Source of the DNA: Rhodospirillales bacterium
GTDB taxonomy: Bacteria > Pseudomonadota > Alphaproteobacteria > CACIAM-22H2
Length of the DNA: 64,000 nucleotides
Assembly (NCBI GenBank): GCA_016794025.1
Contig: JAEUKX010000078.1
Coordinates: 182,302 to 246,301 of the forward strand
Direction of reading: 5' to 3'
Below are positions 27,240 through 37,098 of the stretch, in pieces. Numbering within the stretch: position 1 is the first letter of the stretch; every line of letters starts with the position of its first letter. A program made the position numbers and the translations under genes. Below the pieces are notes generated by a model. It ran no database searches. It saw nothing but the letters and a program-made list of their open reading frames with translations, and was not told the origin of the DNA.

Positions 27240-28304
27240 TCAGTACGTCCAGGCGTCGAGGTTCTCGACGACGCAGCCCGGCGCGTCTGCCGCAGGACGG
27301 GAAGCCACTACGCCGATTTCGACGGGCATTTCGCCGGCCTTGCGCAGGATCTCCATTGCCTCTGCCGCGCGCGCCGCGGAGACGACCACGACCATCCCGA
27401 TCCCGCAATTGAAGACCCTGACCATCTCCTCGCGCGCAACCTGTCCAGTCTTCCCGAGCCAAGAAAAGACCGGGGGCAAGTCCCACTTGCGGGCATCGAT
27501 GCGGACCTGGACGGTATCGGGAACGACGCGGGGAACATTCTCGACCAGCCCACCGCCGGTGATGTGCGCCATCGCCTTGGCCGCACCGGCGCGGGCAAGC
27601 GCGAGGCAGCTCTTAACGTAAATGCGCGTCGGCGCGAGGAGCGCCTCGGCAAGCGATTGCTTGCTGGCGAATGGCGCCGGCGCCTGCCATGCGAGTTCCG
27701 CGCTGTGGACGACCCGCCTGACGAGCGAATAGCCGTTCGAATGGACGCCGGACGACCGGAGCCCGAGAACGACATCGCCCGTCGCGACGCTCGTGCCGTC
27801 GATTGACGCGCCGCGCTCGAGGGCACCGACCGAAAACCCGGCCAGATCGTAGTCGCCGGCAGCATACATGCCCGGCATCTCCGCCGTTTCTCCGCCGACC
27901 AGGGCGCAGCCGGCAATCCGGCATCCTTCCGCGATACCCGCGACGATCGACTTTGCGGCGACGACGTCGAGTTTTCCGGTCGCGAAATAGTCGAGGAAGA
28001 AAAGCGGCTCGGCGCCCTGAACGACCAGATCGTTCACGCACATCGCGACAAGGTCGATCCCGACCGTCTCGTGGCGGCCTGATTCGATGGCAATCTTGAG
28101 CTTCGTGCCGACGCCGTCGGTCGTGGCGACAAGGATCGGGTCCTTGTATCCGGCTGCCTTCAGGTCGAAAAGCGCGCCAAAACCGCCCAGGCCCGCATCA
28201 GAACCGGGACGCCGGGTCGACTTGGCCATCGGCTTGATAGCCTCGACAAGCGCTTCGCCGGCATCGATGTCGACGCCCGCCTCGGCATATCGGTTCGTGC
28301 TCAT
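27240..28304 (-). CDS. purM: Phosphoribosylformylglycinamidine cyclo-ligase PurM
   Basis: PurM closes the imidazole ring of AIR using ATP. The 354-residue protein has the family start [11 protein letters not shown], the ATP-site motif [30 protein letters not shown] and [11 protein letters not shown]. It diverges from the DUF2066 gene across 80 bp that contain a strong palindrome. Confidence 0.97.
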   Translation of the reverse strand: MSTNRYAEAGVDIDAGEALVEAIKPMAKSTRRPGSDAGLGGFGALFDLKAAGYKDPILVATTDGVGTKLKIAIESGRHETVGIDLVAMCVNDLVVQGAEPLFFLDYFATGKLDVVAAKSIVAGIAEGCRIAGCALVGGETAEMPGMYAAGDYDLAGFSVGALERGASIDGTSVATGDVVLGLRSSGVHSNGYSLVRRVVHSAELAWQAPAPFASKQSLAEALLAPTRIYVKSCLALARAGAAKAMAHITGGGLVENVPRVVPDTVQVRIDARKWDLPPVFSWLGKTGQVAREEMVRVFNCGIGMVVVVSAARAAEAMEILRKAGEMPVEIGVVASRPAADAPGCVVENLDAWTY

Positions 28305-28332
28305 TGGCCCCCTTCGCGGGATTGGCTATAAC
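28304..28332 (+). promoter_or_regulatory. Promoter of the DUF2066-perM-hdaA operon
   Basis: TTGGCC (28304-28309) and TATAAC (28327-28332) are 17 bp apart. The -10 matches five of six consensus bases. The -35 overlaps the first base of the divergent purM coding region. Confidence 0.55.
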
Positions 28333-28353
28333 CGTCGCCGGACCCGGCGACGG
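28332..28353. repeat. Perfect 10-bp inverted repeat between purM and DUF2066
   Basis: CCGTCGCCGG-AC-CCGGCGACGG spans 22 bp with a 2-base centre, immediately after the -10 of the plus-strand promoter and 28 bp upstream of purM. It could be an operator for both divergent units or a hairpin in the DUF2066 leader. No U-run follows, so it is not a standard terminator. Confidence 0.5.
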
Positions 28354-28384
28354 GCGGAAAATAAAGGATTCGGAACGGTTTGCA

Positions 28385-29491
28385 ATGGTGCTGCGGGCGT
28401 TCGTTTTGGCACTGGCAAGTCTGGCGATTTCGGCGACGGCCGCATTTGCCCAGGCTCCGGCACCGGCCCTGTCCGACGCTTTCGCGCTGCGCGGGATCGA
28501 GGTCGACCGGACAGCCCCAACCGCCGCACAGGCGCGTGAGCAGGCAATTGCCGAGGGGCAGCGTCTGGCATGGCGGCGGCTCGTCGAGCGCCTTGTTCCG
28601 ATTGCGGCACGCAGCGGGCTTGAGGCCATTCCAGCCGCGGAGATCGTGCCGCTGATCGACAGTTTCGGGGTCGAGACGGAACGGGGCAGCGGGACGCGCT
28701 GGCTCGGCTCGCTTGCCTACCGGTTCAAGGCCGAGGGTGTACGGCGGCTGTTCCGCAGCCGCAATGTCCCGTTTGCCGAGACGCTGGCGCGGCCTGTCGT
28801 GATCGTGCCGGTACTCGTGCGTGATGGGCAGGCGGCACTCTGGGAGGATGACAACGCATGGCGGCTCGCCTGGGCGAACCTGCCGCCATCGGCAGGTCTC
28901 CAGCCCTGGAGCGTGCCAAAAGCCGACCTCGACGATGCAGGGCTCATCGGAGCCGAGCAGGCGGCCGCCGCCGATCGAGCCGGGCTACGTGCGTTGTCGG
29001 CGCACTATCGAACCCAAGGCGCGATCGTTGTCCTGGCCGACTATGCGGCCGGCGGAACGGCCGTGCAGATTCGCGTCGCGCGCGTCGGTGCGCCGGCGCC
29101 GGATGCGGACTGGCAGCTCGACGTGCCGCTCAATGCCGGCGAGGCGGTCGACGACGCCTGGCCGAGGCTTGCACGGCTGGCGGCCGATGCCATCGAGGAA
29201 CGCTGGAAGGCGGAAGTTCTTGTCGAAGGGGGCGAGATCACGAGCCTGCGTGCGACGGTGCCGGTCTCCGACATCGCGGAATGGGTTACGCTGCGGCGCA
29301 GGCTGGGCGAGGTCGCGACCGTGAAGCGCATGGAAGTTCTCGTGCTGGGGCGCGGCGGCGCAATCGTCGAATTGAGGCACGAGGGCGGGGAAGAAGCGCT
29401 GCGAACCGCGTTGGCACAGCGCGACCTGTCGCTTCTTGCCGACGAGGGCGGCTGGCGCCTGCAGCTTGCGGAGCGCGCCGGTCGGCCGTGA
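28385..29491 (+). CDS. DUF2066 domain-containing secreted protein
   Basis: The 368-residue protein begins with a signal peptide (VLRAFVLALASLAISATAAFA, cleavage near residue 23) and is otherwise soluble. DUF2066 proteins are widespread in proteobacteria, have no established function and usually sit beside purM, as here. Visible features include AWRRLVERLVP and FRSRNVPFAE. It ends in a one-base overlap with the next gene (TGATG). Confidence 0.8.
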   Translation: MVLRAFVLALASLAISATAAFAQAPAPALSDAFALRGIEVDRTAPTAAQAREQAIAEGQRLAWRRLVERLVPIAARSGLEAIPAAEIVPLIDSFGVETERGSGTRWLGSLAYRFKAEGVRRLFRSRNVPFAETLARPVVIVPVLVRDGQAALWEDDNAWRLAWANLPPSAGLQPWSVPKADLDDAGLIGAEQAAAADRAGLRALSAHYRTQGAIVVLADYAAGGTAVQIRVARVGAPAPDADWQLDVPLNAGEAVDDAWPRLARLAADAIEERWKAEVLVEGGEITSLRATVPVSDIAEWVTLRRRLGEVATVKRMEVLVLGRGGAIVELRHEGGEEALRTALAQRDLSLLADEGGWRLQLAERAGRP

Positions 29492-30039
29492 TGGGCAATC
29501 TGCCGAACCTGTTGTCGTTTGCCCGCCTGCTTGCGGTGCCCGTTGCGGTCTGGCTCATGCTGGGCGGGCGGTTTTCGGCAGCATTCTGGCTGTTCGCCGC
29601 GGCCGGCGCCACAGACGCCCTCGACGGATTTCTGGCCAAACGGTTCGGATGGCAGAGCGAACTCGGATCCTACCTGGATCCGCTTGCGGACAAGGCGCTG
29701 CTCGTGTCCGTCTTTCTCGTGCTCGGCTGGACCGGTCACATCCCGGCCTGGCTTGCGATCATGGTGGTTTTCCGTGACCTGTTGATCGTGGGTGGAGCGC
29801 TCGTGGTGGTGGCGATCACGGGCACGTTCCGGGCCGACCCGATGTTCGTCAGCAAGCTCAACACGACGCTCCAGATCTTCCTTGCGTCGGCGGTCCTTGC
29901 CGAGCTTGGCCTCGGTCTCGACATCTCGGCGTGGCGGTGGGTGCTCGTCGATGCGACGGCTCTCACCACTTTCGCTTCCGGGCTGGCCTACGTGGTCCGC
30001 TGGACAAGGCGCCTCGGACAGGAACAGGATGCCGCATGA
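29491..30039 (+). CDS. CDP-alcohol phosphatidyltransferase family protein
   Basis: This integral membrane enzyme moves a phosphatidyl group from CDP-diacylglycerol to an alcohol acceptor. The 182 residues have about five membrane segments. The active-site signature is visible as DALDGFLAKR, then GSYLDPLADK (family form DxxDGxxAR...GxxxDxxxD, with Lys in place of Arg). It may be a PgsA-type phosphatidylglycerophosphate synthase, but the acceptor cannot be told from sequence alone. The stop overlaps perM (ATGA). Confidence 0.85.
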   Translation: MGNLPNLLSFARLLAVPVAVWLMLGGRFSAAFWLFAAAGATDALDGFLAKRFGWQSELGSYLDPLADKALLVSVFLVLGWTGHIPAWLAIMVVFRDLLIVGGALVVVAITGTFRADPMFVSKLNTTLQIFLASAVLAELGLGLDISAWRWVLVDATALTTFASGLAYVVRWTRRLGQEQDAA

Positions 30040-31124
30040 ACGGTCAGCAACCCCAGATCCAGCCGTTTTCCTGGAACCGCATAGCGGCCTGGGTCGCAAT
30101 CTTCGCGGCGTTCCTGCTATTCGTCTATCTGCTCAGCGGCGTCCTCCTGCCGTTCGTCGTGGCGGCGGCGATCGCCTATCTCATCGATCCGCTCGTCGAC
30201 CGTCTCGAGAAGATCGGCGTGCCGCGCGTGGGCGGGGCAGCGATCGTGACGATCACGTTCTTCGCCGTGGCGGCCATTGTGCTGATCCTTCTGGCGCCGG
30301 TCCTGCAGCACCAGATTGTCGGCCTCGGCGAGCGGTTGACGGTCGTGGTGCGCCAGTTGGTCGAGATCGCCCGCCCGCATGTCGAGGAGCTGTTCGCCCA
30401 GGTCGGACCGGTCGATGTCCAGCAGTTCAGCGGAGCCGGGGACGCCGTGCGCACGGCAATCGGCTGGATCGCGCGGGCGGTCGGCGGCGTCGTCAGCGGC
30501 GGACTTGCGGTGGTGAACGTTCTGGCGCTGATCTTCATCACGCCGGTCGTCGTGTTCTATCTCGTGCGCGACTGGAAGCATGTCGAGACCGCGATCGACG
30601 AATGGCTGCCGCGCCAGCATGCGGTGACGATCCGCGGATTGCTCGGGGAGATCGACGCACGGCTCGCCGGATTCCTTCGCGGTCAGGCGCTGGTTTGCCT
30701 CTTCCTCGCCACGTTCTATGCCATCGGTCTGACGATCGCAGATCTCAATTACGGCCTTCTCGTCGGGATCATGACGGGCCTGCTCAGTTTCATTCCCTAT
30801 GTCGGGGCCTTCGTTGGAATGGTGACGGCCATTGTCATTGCCGTCTTCCAGTTCCCCACCTGGCTCGAGGTGGGCGGAGTCCTCGCTGTTTTCGTGCTTG
30901 GCCAGTTCCTCGAGGGCAATTTCGTCACGCCCAAGCTCGTCGGCGACCGGGTCGGACTGCATCCGGTCTGGATGCTGCTCGCGGTCTTCGCGGGCGGCGC
31001 GCTCTTCGGGTTTGTGGGTGTCCTCATCGCGATCCCCGTCGCCGCGGCGCTTGGCGTGCTGTTCCGTTTCGCGATGGGTCGCTACCGCGCAAGTTCGCTG
31101 TATCTCGGGAACGACGGGACGTGA
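30036..31124 (+). CDS. AI-2E family transporter / PerM-like permease
   Basis: The 362-residue membrane protein has the AI-2E/PerM layout: two N-terminal helices, a soluble helical stretch, then a cluster of about six C-terminal helices. Family motifs include VVVFYLVRDW, YGLLVGIMTGLLSFIPYVG and the C-terminal FLEGNFVTPKLVG. Substrates of this family are mostly unknown. It lies between the phosphatidyltransferase and hdaA with 4-bp overlaps on both sides. Confidence 0.9.
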   Translation: MNGQQPQIQPFSWNRIAAWVAIFAAFLLFVYLLSGVLLPFVVAAAIAYLIDPLVDRLEKIGVPRVGGAAIVTITFFAVAAIVLILLAPVLQHQIVGLGERLTVVVRQLVEIARPHVEELFAQVGPVDVQQFSGAGDAVRTAIGWIARAVGGVVSGGLAVVNVLALIFITPVVVFYLVRDWKHVETAIDEWLPRQHAVTIRGLLGEIDARLAGFLRGQALVCLFLATFYAIGLTIADLNYGLLVGIMTGLLSFIPYVGAFVGMVTAIVIAVFQFPTWLEVGGVLAVFVLGQFLEGNFVTPKLVGDRVGLHPVWMLLAVFAGGALFGFVGVLIAIPVAAALGVLFRFAMGRYRASSLYLGNDGT

Positions 31125-31807
31125 CTTCCGCGCAGCTTGCGCTCTCGTTCGCGCACCGGCCGGCACTTGGACGCGAGGATTTCCTCGTGGCGCCGTCGAA
31201 CGCTGACGCCGTGGCGTGGGTCGACAGCTGGCCGGATTGGCCGGCGCGCGCGATCGTGGTTTACGGGCCCGAAGGGAGCGGCAAGAGCCATCTTGCGCAG
31301 ACTTGGCGCTTGCGTGCGGCGGCGGCGGAACTTCCGGCAACCGACGTTTCGGGGGATGCGCTCGGCGGTGCCGATGCGTTCGTCGTGGAGGATGTGGACC
31401 TGAACCCGCCGGTCGAGGCGGACTGGTTCCATTTCCTGAACCTGCTCGCCGAACGGCGGAAGTGGGCCTTGTTCACGGCGCGCCTTGCGCCGATCCGCTG
31501 GCAGACGGCGCTGCCGGACCTTTCGTCGCGCATGCGCGCGCTGCCGGCAGTCGGGATCGCCCGGCCGGAGGATACGCTCGTCGAGGCCGTGCTCGTGAAG
31601 CATCTCACGGACAGGCAACTGCGTGTCGCGCCAGAGGTCGTTCGCTATGTGGCACAGCGCCTCGAGCGATCTCTTGCAGCAGTCGCGCGCGTGGCGGCGG
31701 CGCTCGATGCTGCGGCGCTTGCCCAGAAGCGCGCGCCGACCATCCCGCTTGCGCGACAGGTCATGCGCGCGGAAGGATTTGAACTCGACCATCTCGAACG
31801 GGAGTGA
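31121..31807 (+). CDS. hdaA: DnaA-related regulatory inactivator HdaA
   Basis: Hda-type proteins bind the replication sliding clamp and stimulate DnaA-ATP hydrolysis, preventing re-initiation. The 228-residue protein has a clamp-binding motif QLALSF at residues 5-10, Walker A GPEGSGKS at 49-56 and an acidic Walker B (FVVEDVD). It lacks the DNA-binding domain IV of DnaA. The GTG start overlaps the perM stop. Relatives often have ppk next; here an SDR follows. Confidence 0.9.
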   Translation: MTSAQLALSFAHRPALGREDFLVAPSNADAVAWVDSWPDWPARAIVVYGPEGSGKSHLAQTWRLRAAAAELPATDVSGDALGGADAFVVEDVDLNPPVEADWFHFLNLLAERRKWALFTARLAPIRWQTALPDLSSRMRALPAVGIARPEDTLVEAVLVKHLTDRQLRVAPEVVRYVAQRLERSLAAVARVAAALDAAALAQKRAPTIPLARQVMRAEGFELDHLERE

Positions 31808-31812
31808 AACGA

Positions 31813-32592
31813 ATGGATCTTGGCATCAAGGGTCGCAAGGCGATCGTCTGTGCGGCCTCGAAGGGGCTCGGAAAAGGTTGCGCGCAGGCGCTGGCCGCCG
31901 AGGGAGTCGAGCTGGTCATCAACGCGCGCGGTGCCGACGCCCTGGAGGCGACAGCCGGTGAACTGCGCGCGAAGCATGGCGTCAAGGTGACCGCTGTCGC
32001 GTGCGACGTGACGACGGCCGAAGGACGCGCGAAGCTGCTGGCGGCCTGCCCGGACCCCGACATTCTCGTGAACAATGCGGGCGGCCCGCCGCCCGGCGAT
32101 TTTCGCGAGTGGGACGAGAAGGCTTGGCACGCGGCGGTCGAGGCGAACATGATCGCACCGATCATGCTGATCCGCGCGACCGTCGATGCCATGATCGCGC
32201 GCAGGTTCGGGCGCATCGTCAACATCACGTCGGCCGCGGTCAAGAACCCCATCCCGTTCCTGGGCCTTTCGAACGGGGCCCGTGCCGGCCTGACGGGATT
32301 TGTTGCCGGCCTCTCGCGCCAGATCGCTCGGCACAACGTGACCATCAATGCCCTGCTGCCGGGGCCGTTCGAGACCGACCGGCTTCGCGCAACACTTGCC
32401 GCGGGTTCCAAATCGTCGGGCAAGTCCGTCGAGGAGGTCGCTGACGAGCGACGCAAGGCGAATCCCGCTGGCCGGTTCGGCACGGCCGAGGAATTCGGCG
32501 CTGCGTGCGCGTTCCTGTGCGGGGCGCAGGCCGGGTATATCGTCGGGCAGAACATCGTGCTCGACGGCGGGGCCTTCAACGGGACGATGTAG
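31813..32592 (+). CDS. Atypical SDR family protein (degenerate active site)
   Basis: This 259-residue protein has the SDR fold but has lost key catalytic residues. The cofactor loop is CAASKGLGKG rather than TGxxxGxG. Ser140 is present, yet the expected Tyr is Ser153 and the expected Lys is Arg157 (LGLSNGARAG). An SDR subgroup resembling beta-ketoacyl-ACP reductase, with an imperfect motif and tetrad, is known, and this appears to belong to it. The ATG at 31813 has a GGGAG ribosome site; a GTG at 31804 overlapping the hdaA stop is the alternative. Substrate unknown. Confidence 0.8.
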   Translation: MDLGIKGRKAIVCAASKGLGKGCAQALAAEGVELVINARGADALEATAGELRAKHGVKVTAVACDVTTAEGRAKLLAACPDPDILVNNAGGPPPGDFREWDEKAWHAAVEANMIAPIMLIRATVDAMIARRFGRIVNITSAAVKNPIPFLGLSNGARAGLTGFVAGLSRQIARHNVTINALLPGPFETDRLRATLAAGSKSSGKSVEEVADERRKANPAGRFGTAEEFGAACAFLCGAQAGYIVGQNIVLDGGAFNGTM

Positions 32593-32740
32593 ACGGCGGG
32601 CCCTGCTATCCCCTTGAAGGGATTGCCGGGTGTAGGCCGCGGCAAGGTGTCACGAAACCGCAACAGATCACCGCTTGCGGGCGGATATTCGGCCTGTCTA
32701 ACCTCCGTGCGCCGCATCGACCGGGGCTGGGCGCACACAG

Positions 32741-34300
32741 ATGGAAACGCGGGAAAACAAGGCGGAAATCGAGCTGAAGCTCGCCGTTCCGCCCGAAGAA
32801 CTCGCGAAGCTCGCGCGTGACAAGCGGCTGAGGGCGCTGGCGGGGGCGGGGCCTCGTCCCAAGCGGCTGGTAACGACCTATTTCGATACGCCGGACCGGC
32901 GCCTGATGGCTGCGGAGCTTGCCTTGCGCGTGCGGCGCGTGGGGCGGCGCCGTATCCAGACGCTTAAGACCGCTGGTCATCCAGAGCTTGGCCCGCTCGC
33001 ACGCGGCGAGTGGGAACGCGAGATCGTCGGCGAAAGGCCTGTGCTGGATGCGGCATGGCTTTCGGAGATCGACGACCGGAACGCGCGCCGCCTGCTGGCA
33101 AAGCCGAAAATCGGCGCGCGTCTCGAGCCGCTGTTCTCGACCGACTTCACCAGGCGTATCTGGCGTGTCAGGCGGGCGGGAAGCATCGTCGAACTTGCGA
33201 TCGACCGCGGCAGGATCGAAGGCCCCGACGGTACGTCGCCGATCAGCGAGGTCGAGCTTGAACTCAAGTCGGGTGATCCGGCGGTTCTTTACGGCATCGC
33301 GCGCGAGATCGCGCGGATGGTGCCGGCAGTCGTGGAGACGCGCAGCAAGGCCGAGCGCGGCTATGCGCTGGGCAATCCAGCGCGCGCCGGCGTACGGATG
33401 GGCAATTTCGGGATCGACAGGTCCACGAGCGTCGAGACGGCCTTCCGGACGGTCGGGCGCGTCTGCATGGCGCATACCCGCGCGAACGAGATGCTTGTCC
33501 GCGACAATCCCGGCGTCGAGGGCGTCCATCAGTTGAGGGTGGGGCTTCGACGAATGCGCTCGGCCTTGTCCGCGTTCCGCGACGTGCTTCCCGAGGAACA
33601 GCGCCGCGCCCGGACCGAGGAACTGCGCTGGATCGCGACGAGCTGCGGTGCCGCACGCGATTGGGACGTTTTCCGCACCCAGCTGCTGAAGCCGCTCGCC
33701 CGATATGTCGACGACGAACCGGCCCTCAAGCGGGTGACGAAGGCCGCGGATCTGGCACGCGCGCGGGCTTATGGCCAGATGTGCGAGGTGCTCGCGTCGC
33801 GCCGCATGACGGATTCGCTGCTCGAAATCGAGGAATGGTGGGAGGGTGCGAGCTGGGGCCCGACAATGGGCGAATGGCGCGAGGCGTCAGTCCGGGAATT
33901 CGCGCGCGTCGTGCTCCGGCGCCTGAACCGGAAGGTCTCGCGGCTCGGTTCGAACCTGACCGAGCTCTCCGAGGCGCAACTCCACGAGCTGCGCATCCGT
34001 TGCAAGAAGCTTCGATATGCGGCCGAGTTTTTCCGCAACGCGTTCGTTCGCAAGACGGCGGACGCCTATGTATCCGCTCTGGCGGACGTTCAGGATCATC
34101 TGGGATCGCTGAACGATGCCGTTGTCGCGCGCCAGCTGCTCGGCGAACTGGCGAACCGAGCCCGAAGCCTGCCGGCACCGGTCCTGGCACGTGCTGACGG
34201 CATCGTGACGGGGTGGATTGCCGCACGGGTCCGTCACGATCTCGAGAAATTGCCCGAGGTCTGGGCGAAGTTTGCCGCCCGCCGGCCGTTCTGGAAATAG
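32741..34300 (+). CDS. CYTH and CHAD domain-containing protein
   Basis: The 519-residue protein joins an N-terminal CYTH domain (about residues 5-205) to a C-terminal CHAD domain (about 225-510). CYTH is recognised by the metal-binding EIELKL motif and by TTYFDTPDRRL, with ELELKSGD on a later strand. CHAD is recognised by GVHQLRVGLRRMRSAL and LHELRIRCKKLRYAAEFF. CYTH domains often hydrolyse inorganic triphosphate and CHAD domains bind polyphosphate, so a role in polyphosphate metabolism is likely but inferred. It is preceded by a 148-bp gap. Confidence 0.92.
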   Translation: METRENKAEIELKLAVPPEELAKLARDKRLRALAGAGPRPKRLVTTYFDTPDRRLMAAELALRVRRVGRRRIQTLKTAGHPELGPLARGEWEREIVGERPVLDAAWLSEIDDRNARRLLAKPKIGARLEPLFSTDFTRRIWRVRRAGSIVELAIDRGRIEGPDGTSPISEVELELKSGDPAVLYGIAREIARMVPAVVETRSKAERGYALGNPARAGVRMGNFGIDRSTSVETAFRTVGRVCMAHTRANEMLVRDNPGVEGVHQLRVGLRRMRSALSAFRDVLPEEQRRARTEELRWIATSCGAARDWDVFRTQLLKPLARYVDDEPALKRVTKAADLARARAYGQMCEVLASRRMTDSLLEIEEWWEGASWGPTMGEWREASVREFARVVLRRLNRKVSRLGSNLTELSEAQLHELRIRCKKLRYAAEFFRNAFVRKTADAYVSALADVQDHLGSLNDAVVARQLLGELANRARSLPAPVLARADGIVTGWIAARVRHDLEKLPEVWAKFAARRPFWK

Positions 34301-34373
34301 CACGCGAGTACGTAACCTCCTGACCGGCTTTGCGAAACGGCTTCCACGGGAGGTGCGCCAGGGACCGCGCGTT

Positions 34374-34382
34374 TGCTATACT
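34374..34382 (+). promoter_or_regulatory. Candidate extended -10 promoter of the cupredoxin operon
   Basis: TGCTATACT is an extended -10 (TGn-TATACT), with TATACT at 34377-34382, 26 bp before the cupredoxin ATG. No clear -35 is present, as is tolerated for extended -10 promoters. Confidence 0.4.
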
Positions 34383-34408
34383 CCTCCCGATCCGCCGAGG
34401 AGGAGCCG

Positions 34409-34747
34409 ATGCGACCCGTTCTGACAGCTGCTGCCGCCGCGATCGCGGGGTTCACGCTTGGACATATCGCGCTGGCGCAGGCTCCTGCCGCATCCGAAGC
34501 CACTGTCGTCCAGCGGGATATCGATTTCGATCCGAAGGAGGTGCGGCTGCGCGTCGGTGGGCAGATCTTCTTCGTCAACGAGGACCGCTTCGGCCACAAT
34601 GTCTATTCCGAAACCTCCGGCGGGGAATTCGACGTCGGCCGGCAGGCACCGAACTCGCGCACGGGCGTGACGTTCCGGCGTGCGGGAACGTTCGAGGTGA
34701 TGTGCCGGATCCACCCGCGCATGCTGATGCGCGTCGTCGTCCAATAG
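34409..34747 (+). CDS. Secreted cupredoxin (plastocyanin/pseudoazurin-like)
   Basis: This 112-residue blue-copper-type protein has an N-terminal signal peptide (LTAAAAAIAGFTLGHIALAQA, cleavage near residue 23). The four expected type 1 copper ligands are visible: His63 (FGHNVYS), Cys99, His102 and Met105 (CRIHPRM). The ATG is placed behind a strong GGAGGAG ribosome site. It would act in the periplasm as an electron carrier or copper-binding protein. The hybrid kinase gene starts 22 bp downstream. Confidence 0.85.
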   Translation: MRPVLTAAAAAIAGFTLGHIALAQAPAASEATVVQRDIDFDPKEVRLRVGGQIFFVNEDRFGHNVYSETSGGEFDVGRQAPNSRTGVTFRRAGTFEVMCRIHPRMLMRVVVQ

Positions 34748-34769
34748 CGTCTGAGCGGAGCCCGGCCGC

Positions 34770-37076
34770 TTGTCCATCCGCTTCAAACTCGTCGCCGCCT
34801 TCCTGATCGCGCTCGCCGCGGCATCGGCACTGGGGGCGACGGCCTATACGGCGGCGCGGATGCTGGGCGCGCTGACCGAGCAGATGTTCGACGGCCCGCT
34901 CCAGACGATCAATTTCGCGCGGCTCGCGCAGACCGATTTTGCGGTCATCGAGCGCACCGAACTGGAGGCCGCCGACAGCGGGCCCGAGGGAATGGCCCGG
35001 ATCGGCCGCATGGTCGACGACTTCCTGAAGGATCTGCAGGTCGCGGCGCAGCGGGGAAATTCGCCGGACATCGACGGGCTTGCGGCCGATATCCGCAGGC
35101 AGGTCCAGGAATGGCGCGAGGCCGCGGCCCGCGCGCATGGCGGAGATGCCGATGCGGCAGCGCGGCGCGCAGCCGTCGGCACGAACATCCGCAAGGATCT
35201 CGAGGTGCTGACCCAGATCGCGGCCGACAACGGCTTCATCTTCCGCGAGGATGCGGGCGCTGCGATCGACAATACCCGGAACGCCATTGTCGCCGTGATC
35301 GTGGCGGCGGCGGTCCTGCTGTTCCTCGTCGTCCTGCTGCTCGTGCGCAACATCGTGCTGCCCCTCAACAGCCTCAACCGGAAGATGGCGAAAATCGCGC
35401 GCGGCGATGCCGACGTCCACATCCGCTACCTGGACAGGCGTGACGAACTGGGCGACACGGCGCGCGCGATGTCGGTGTTCAAACAGGCAATGGCCGACAT
35501 CAAGGACGCGCGCGATCGCGCCGAACAGGCGACGAAGGCGAAGTCGGAATTCCTTGCGATGATGAGCCACGAGATCCGCACGCCGATGAACGGCATCATC
35601 GGGATGTCGCGCCTGCTCCTGCAATCGAAGCTCGATACCGAGCAGCGCGACAACGCGCGCATCGTTCTGGAAAGCGGCCAGTCGCTGCTCCAGATACTCA
35701 ACGACATTCTCGACTATTCCAAGCTGGAGGCCGGCCGGCTCGACATCGAGGCGATAGACTTCGACATCTGCAACGCGGTCGAGGACGCGGTCGCCCTCAT
35801 GTCGTCGAAAGCGGGCGAGAAGGGTATCTATCTCGCGGCGGAGCTTGATCCGGGATTGCCGAGATTCCTGCGTGGTGACCCCGGACGTCTGCGGCAGGTC
35901 CTCCTCAACCTGATCGGCAATGCGGTCAAGTTCACGGAAAAAGGCGGAGTCAGGGTCGATGTCCGACGCGTCGGATCGCCGGAAGCCGGGGATGATGTCG
36001 TGCGCGTGCGCGTCGGCATCCGCGACACGGGCATCGGCATCTCGAAGGAGGCTCAGGCCAAGCTCTTCGGCAGCTTCGTTCAGGCCGATTCCTCCATCTC
36101 GCGACGTTTCGGCGGCACGGGCCTCGGCCTGGCGATCAGCCGGCGGCTGGTCAACGCGATGGGGGGCGACATCGGCGTGACCAGCGAACCGGGAGCGGGC
36201 TCCGAATTCCATTTCGAGATTTCGCTCCCGCTGGGCAGCGAACCGAAGGGTACCGCCGACGCGATGGCATCGACCGTCGTTCGTCCGCTGCGGATCCTTC
36301 TGGCCGAAGACAATGTCGTGAACCAGAAGGTCGCGGTCGGTGTGCTCAAGGCGGCCGGCCATGCGATTGATATTGCGCCGAACGGGCGCGAGGCCGTCCG
36401 TGCCGTCGAGGCGGGGACCTACGACGTCGTGCTCATGGACATGCATATGCCCGAGATGGACGGAATTGAGGCGACGAGGATGATCCGCGGGCTGCCTGCG
36501 CCCAAGGGTGATATCTGGATCATCGCTGCGACGGCAGGCGCGATGCAGACCGACATCGAACGCTGTCTCGCGGCCGGGATGAACGATTACGTCGCAAAGC
36601 CGATCGTGCCCGAGGATCTGGCGCGTGCACTGGCGCGCATCGGCGGCGCCGCTTCCAACGACGCACAAGACATGGCCGGCGACGGGGCAAGTGTGCAGGA
36701 CAGGCTGGCGAACAGCCCGGATATCATCGACGAGGCGGTGCTAAGCGACCTGGAAGGGCAGATGGGGCGTGAAATCGTCGAATCGCTGGTCGACGATTTC
36801 GCCGCGAGCTCGTCCGAACTCCTTTCGGAAATTTTGCGGGCGCGCGGCGTCAATGATCGGGAAGGCTGGATCCGGGCTGCGCACAGTCTCAAGAGTTCTG
36901 CGGCGAACATGGGGCTGGCGCAGGCTTTCAAGGCGGCACGGACGATCGAGGAATGCGGGGAACGCGGCGACTTCGTGACGGCGGCCGAAGCGTCGGATAA
37001 GTTGCAGGCACTGATCGACGAGGCACTGGGCGCGCTGCGGTCGCGCTATGCTGGAACGGATCAGGCGGCAAAATGA
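34770..37076 (+). CDS. Hybrid sensor histidine kinase
   Basis: The 768-residue membrane kinase has helices near residues 8-28 and 171-193 flanking a mostly helical periplasmic domain. A HAMP domain follows, then HisKA with His267 ([12 protein letters not shown]), HATPase_c ([22 protein letters not shown]), a receiver with Asp557 ([12 protein letters not shown]) and a C-terminal HPt domain with His705 ([11 protein letters not shown]). So it holds all four phosphorelay modules. The start is TTG. A CheY-like regulator follows 22 bp later, suggesting His-Asp-His-Asp transfer to it. The stimulus is unknown. Confidence 0.93.
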   Translation: MSIRFKLVAAFLIALAAASALGATAYTAARMLGALTEQMFDGPLQTINFARLAQTDFAVIERTELEAADSGPEGMARIGRMVDDFLKDLQVAAQRGNSPDIDGLAADIRRQVQEWREAAARAHGGDADAAARRAAVGTNIRKDLEVLTQIAADNGFIFREDAGAAIDNTRNAIVAVIVAAAVLLFLVVLLLVRNIVLPLNSLNRKMAKIARGDADVHIRYLDRRDELGDTARAMSVFKQAMADIKDARDRAEQATKAKSEFLAMMSHEIRTPMNGIIGMSRLLLQSKLDTEQRDNARIVLESGQSLLQILNDILDYSKLEAGRLDIEAIDFDICNAVEDAVALMSSKAGEKGIYLAAELDPGLPRFLRGDPGRLRQVLLNLIGNAVKFTEKGGVRVDVRRVGSPEAGDDVVRVRVGIRDTGIGISKEAQAKLFGSFVQADSSISRRFGGTGLGLAISRRLVNAMGGDIGVTSEPGAGSEFHFEISLPLGSEPKGTADAMASTVVRPLRILLAEDNVVNQKVAVGVLKAAGHAIDIAPNGREAVRAVEAGTYDVVLMDMHMPEMDGIEATRMIRGLPAPKGDIWIIAATAGAMQTDIERCLAAGMNDYVAKPIVPEDLARALARIGGAASNDAQDMAGDGASVQDRLANSPDIIDEAVLSDLEGQMGREIVESLVDDFAASSSELLSEILRARGVNDREGWIRAAHSLKSSAANMGLAQAFKAARTIEECGERGDFVTAAEASDKLQALIDEALGALRSRYAGTDQAAK

Positions 37077-37098
37077 GAATCCGCAGCGGAGAAGTCCG

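Noticed and set aside
29792..31120. Long N-terminal extension of hdaA in the same frame
   Set aside because: The extension reads through perM in another frame and is Arg-rich nonsense; the GTG at 31121 gives the clamp-binding start and overlaps the perM stop.
34575..36668. 697-residue open frame antisense to the hybrid kinase
   Set aside because: The sense strand encodes all kinase motifs in order; the antisense product is a mirror of its codon usage.
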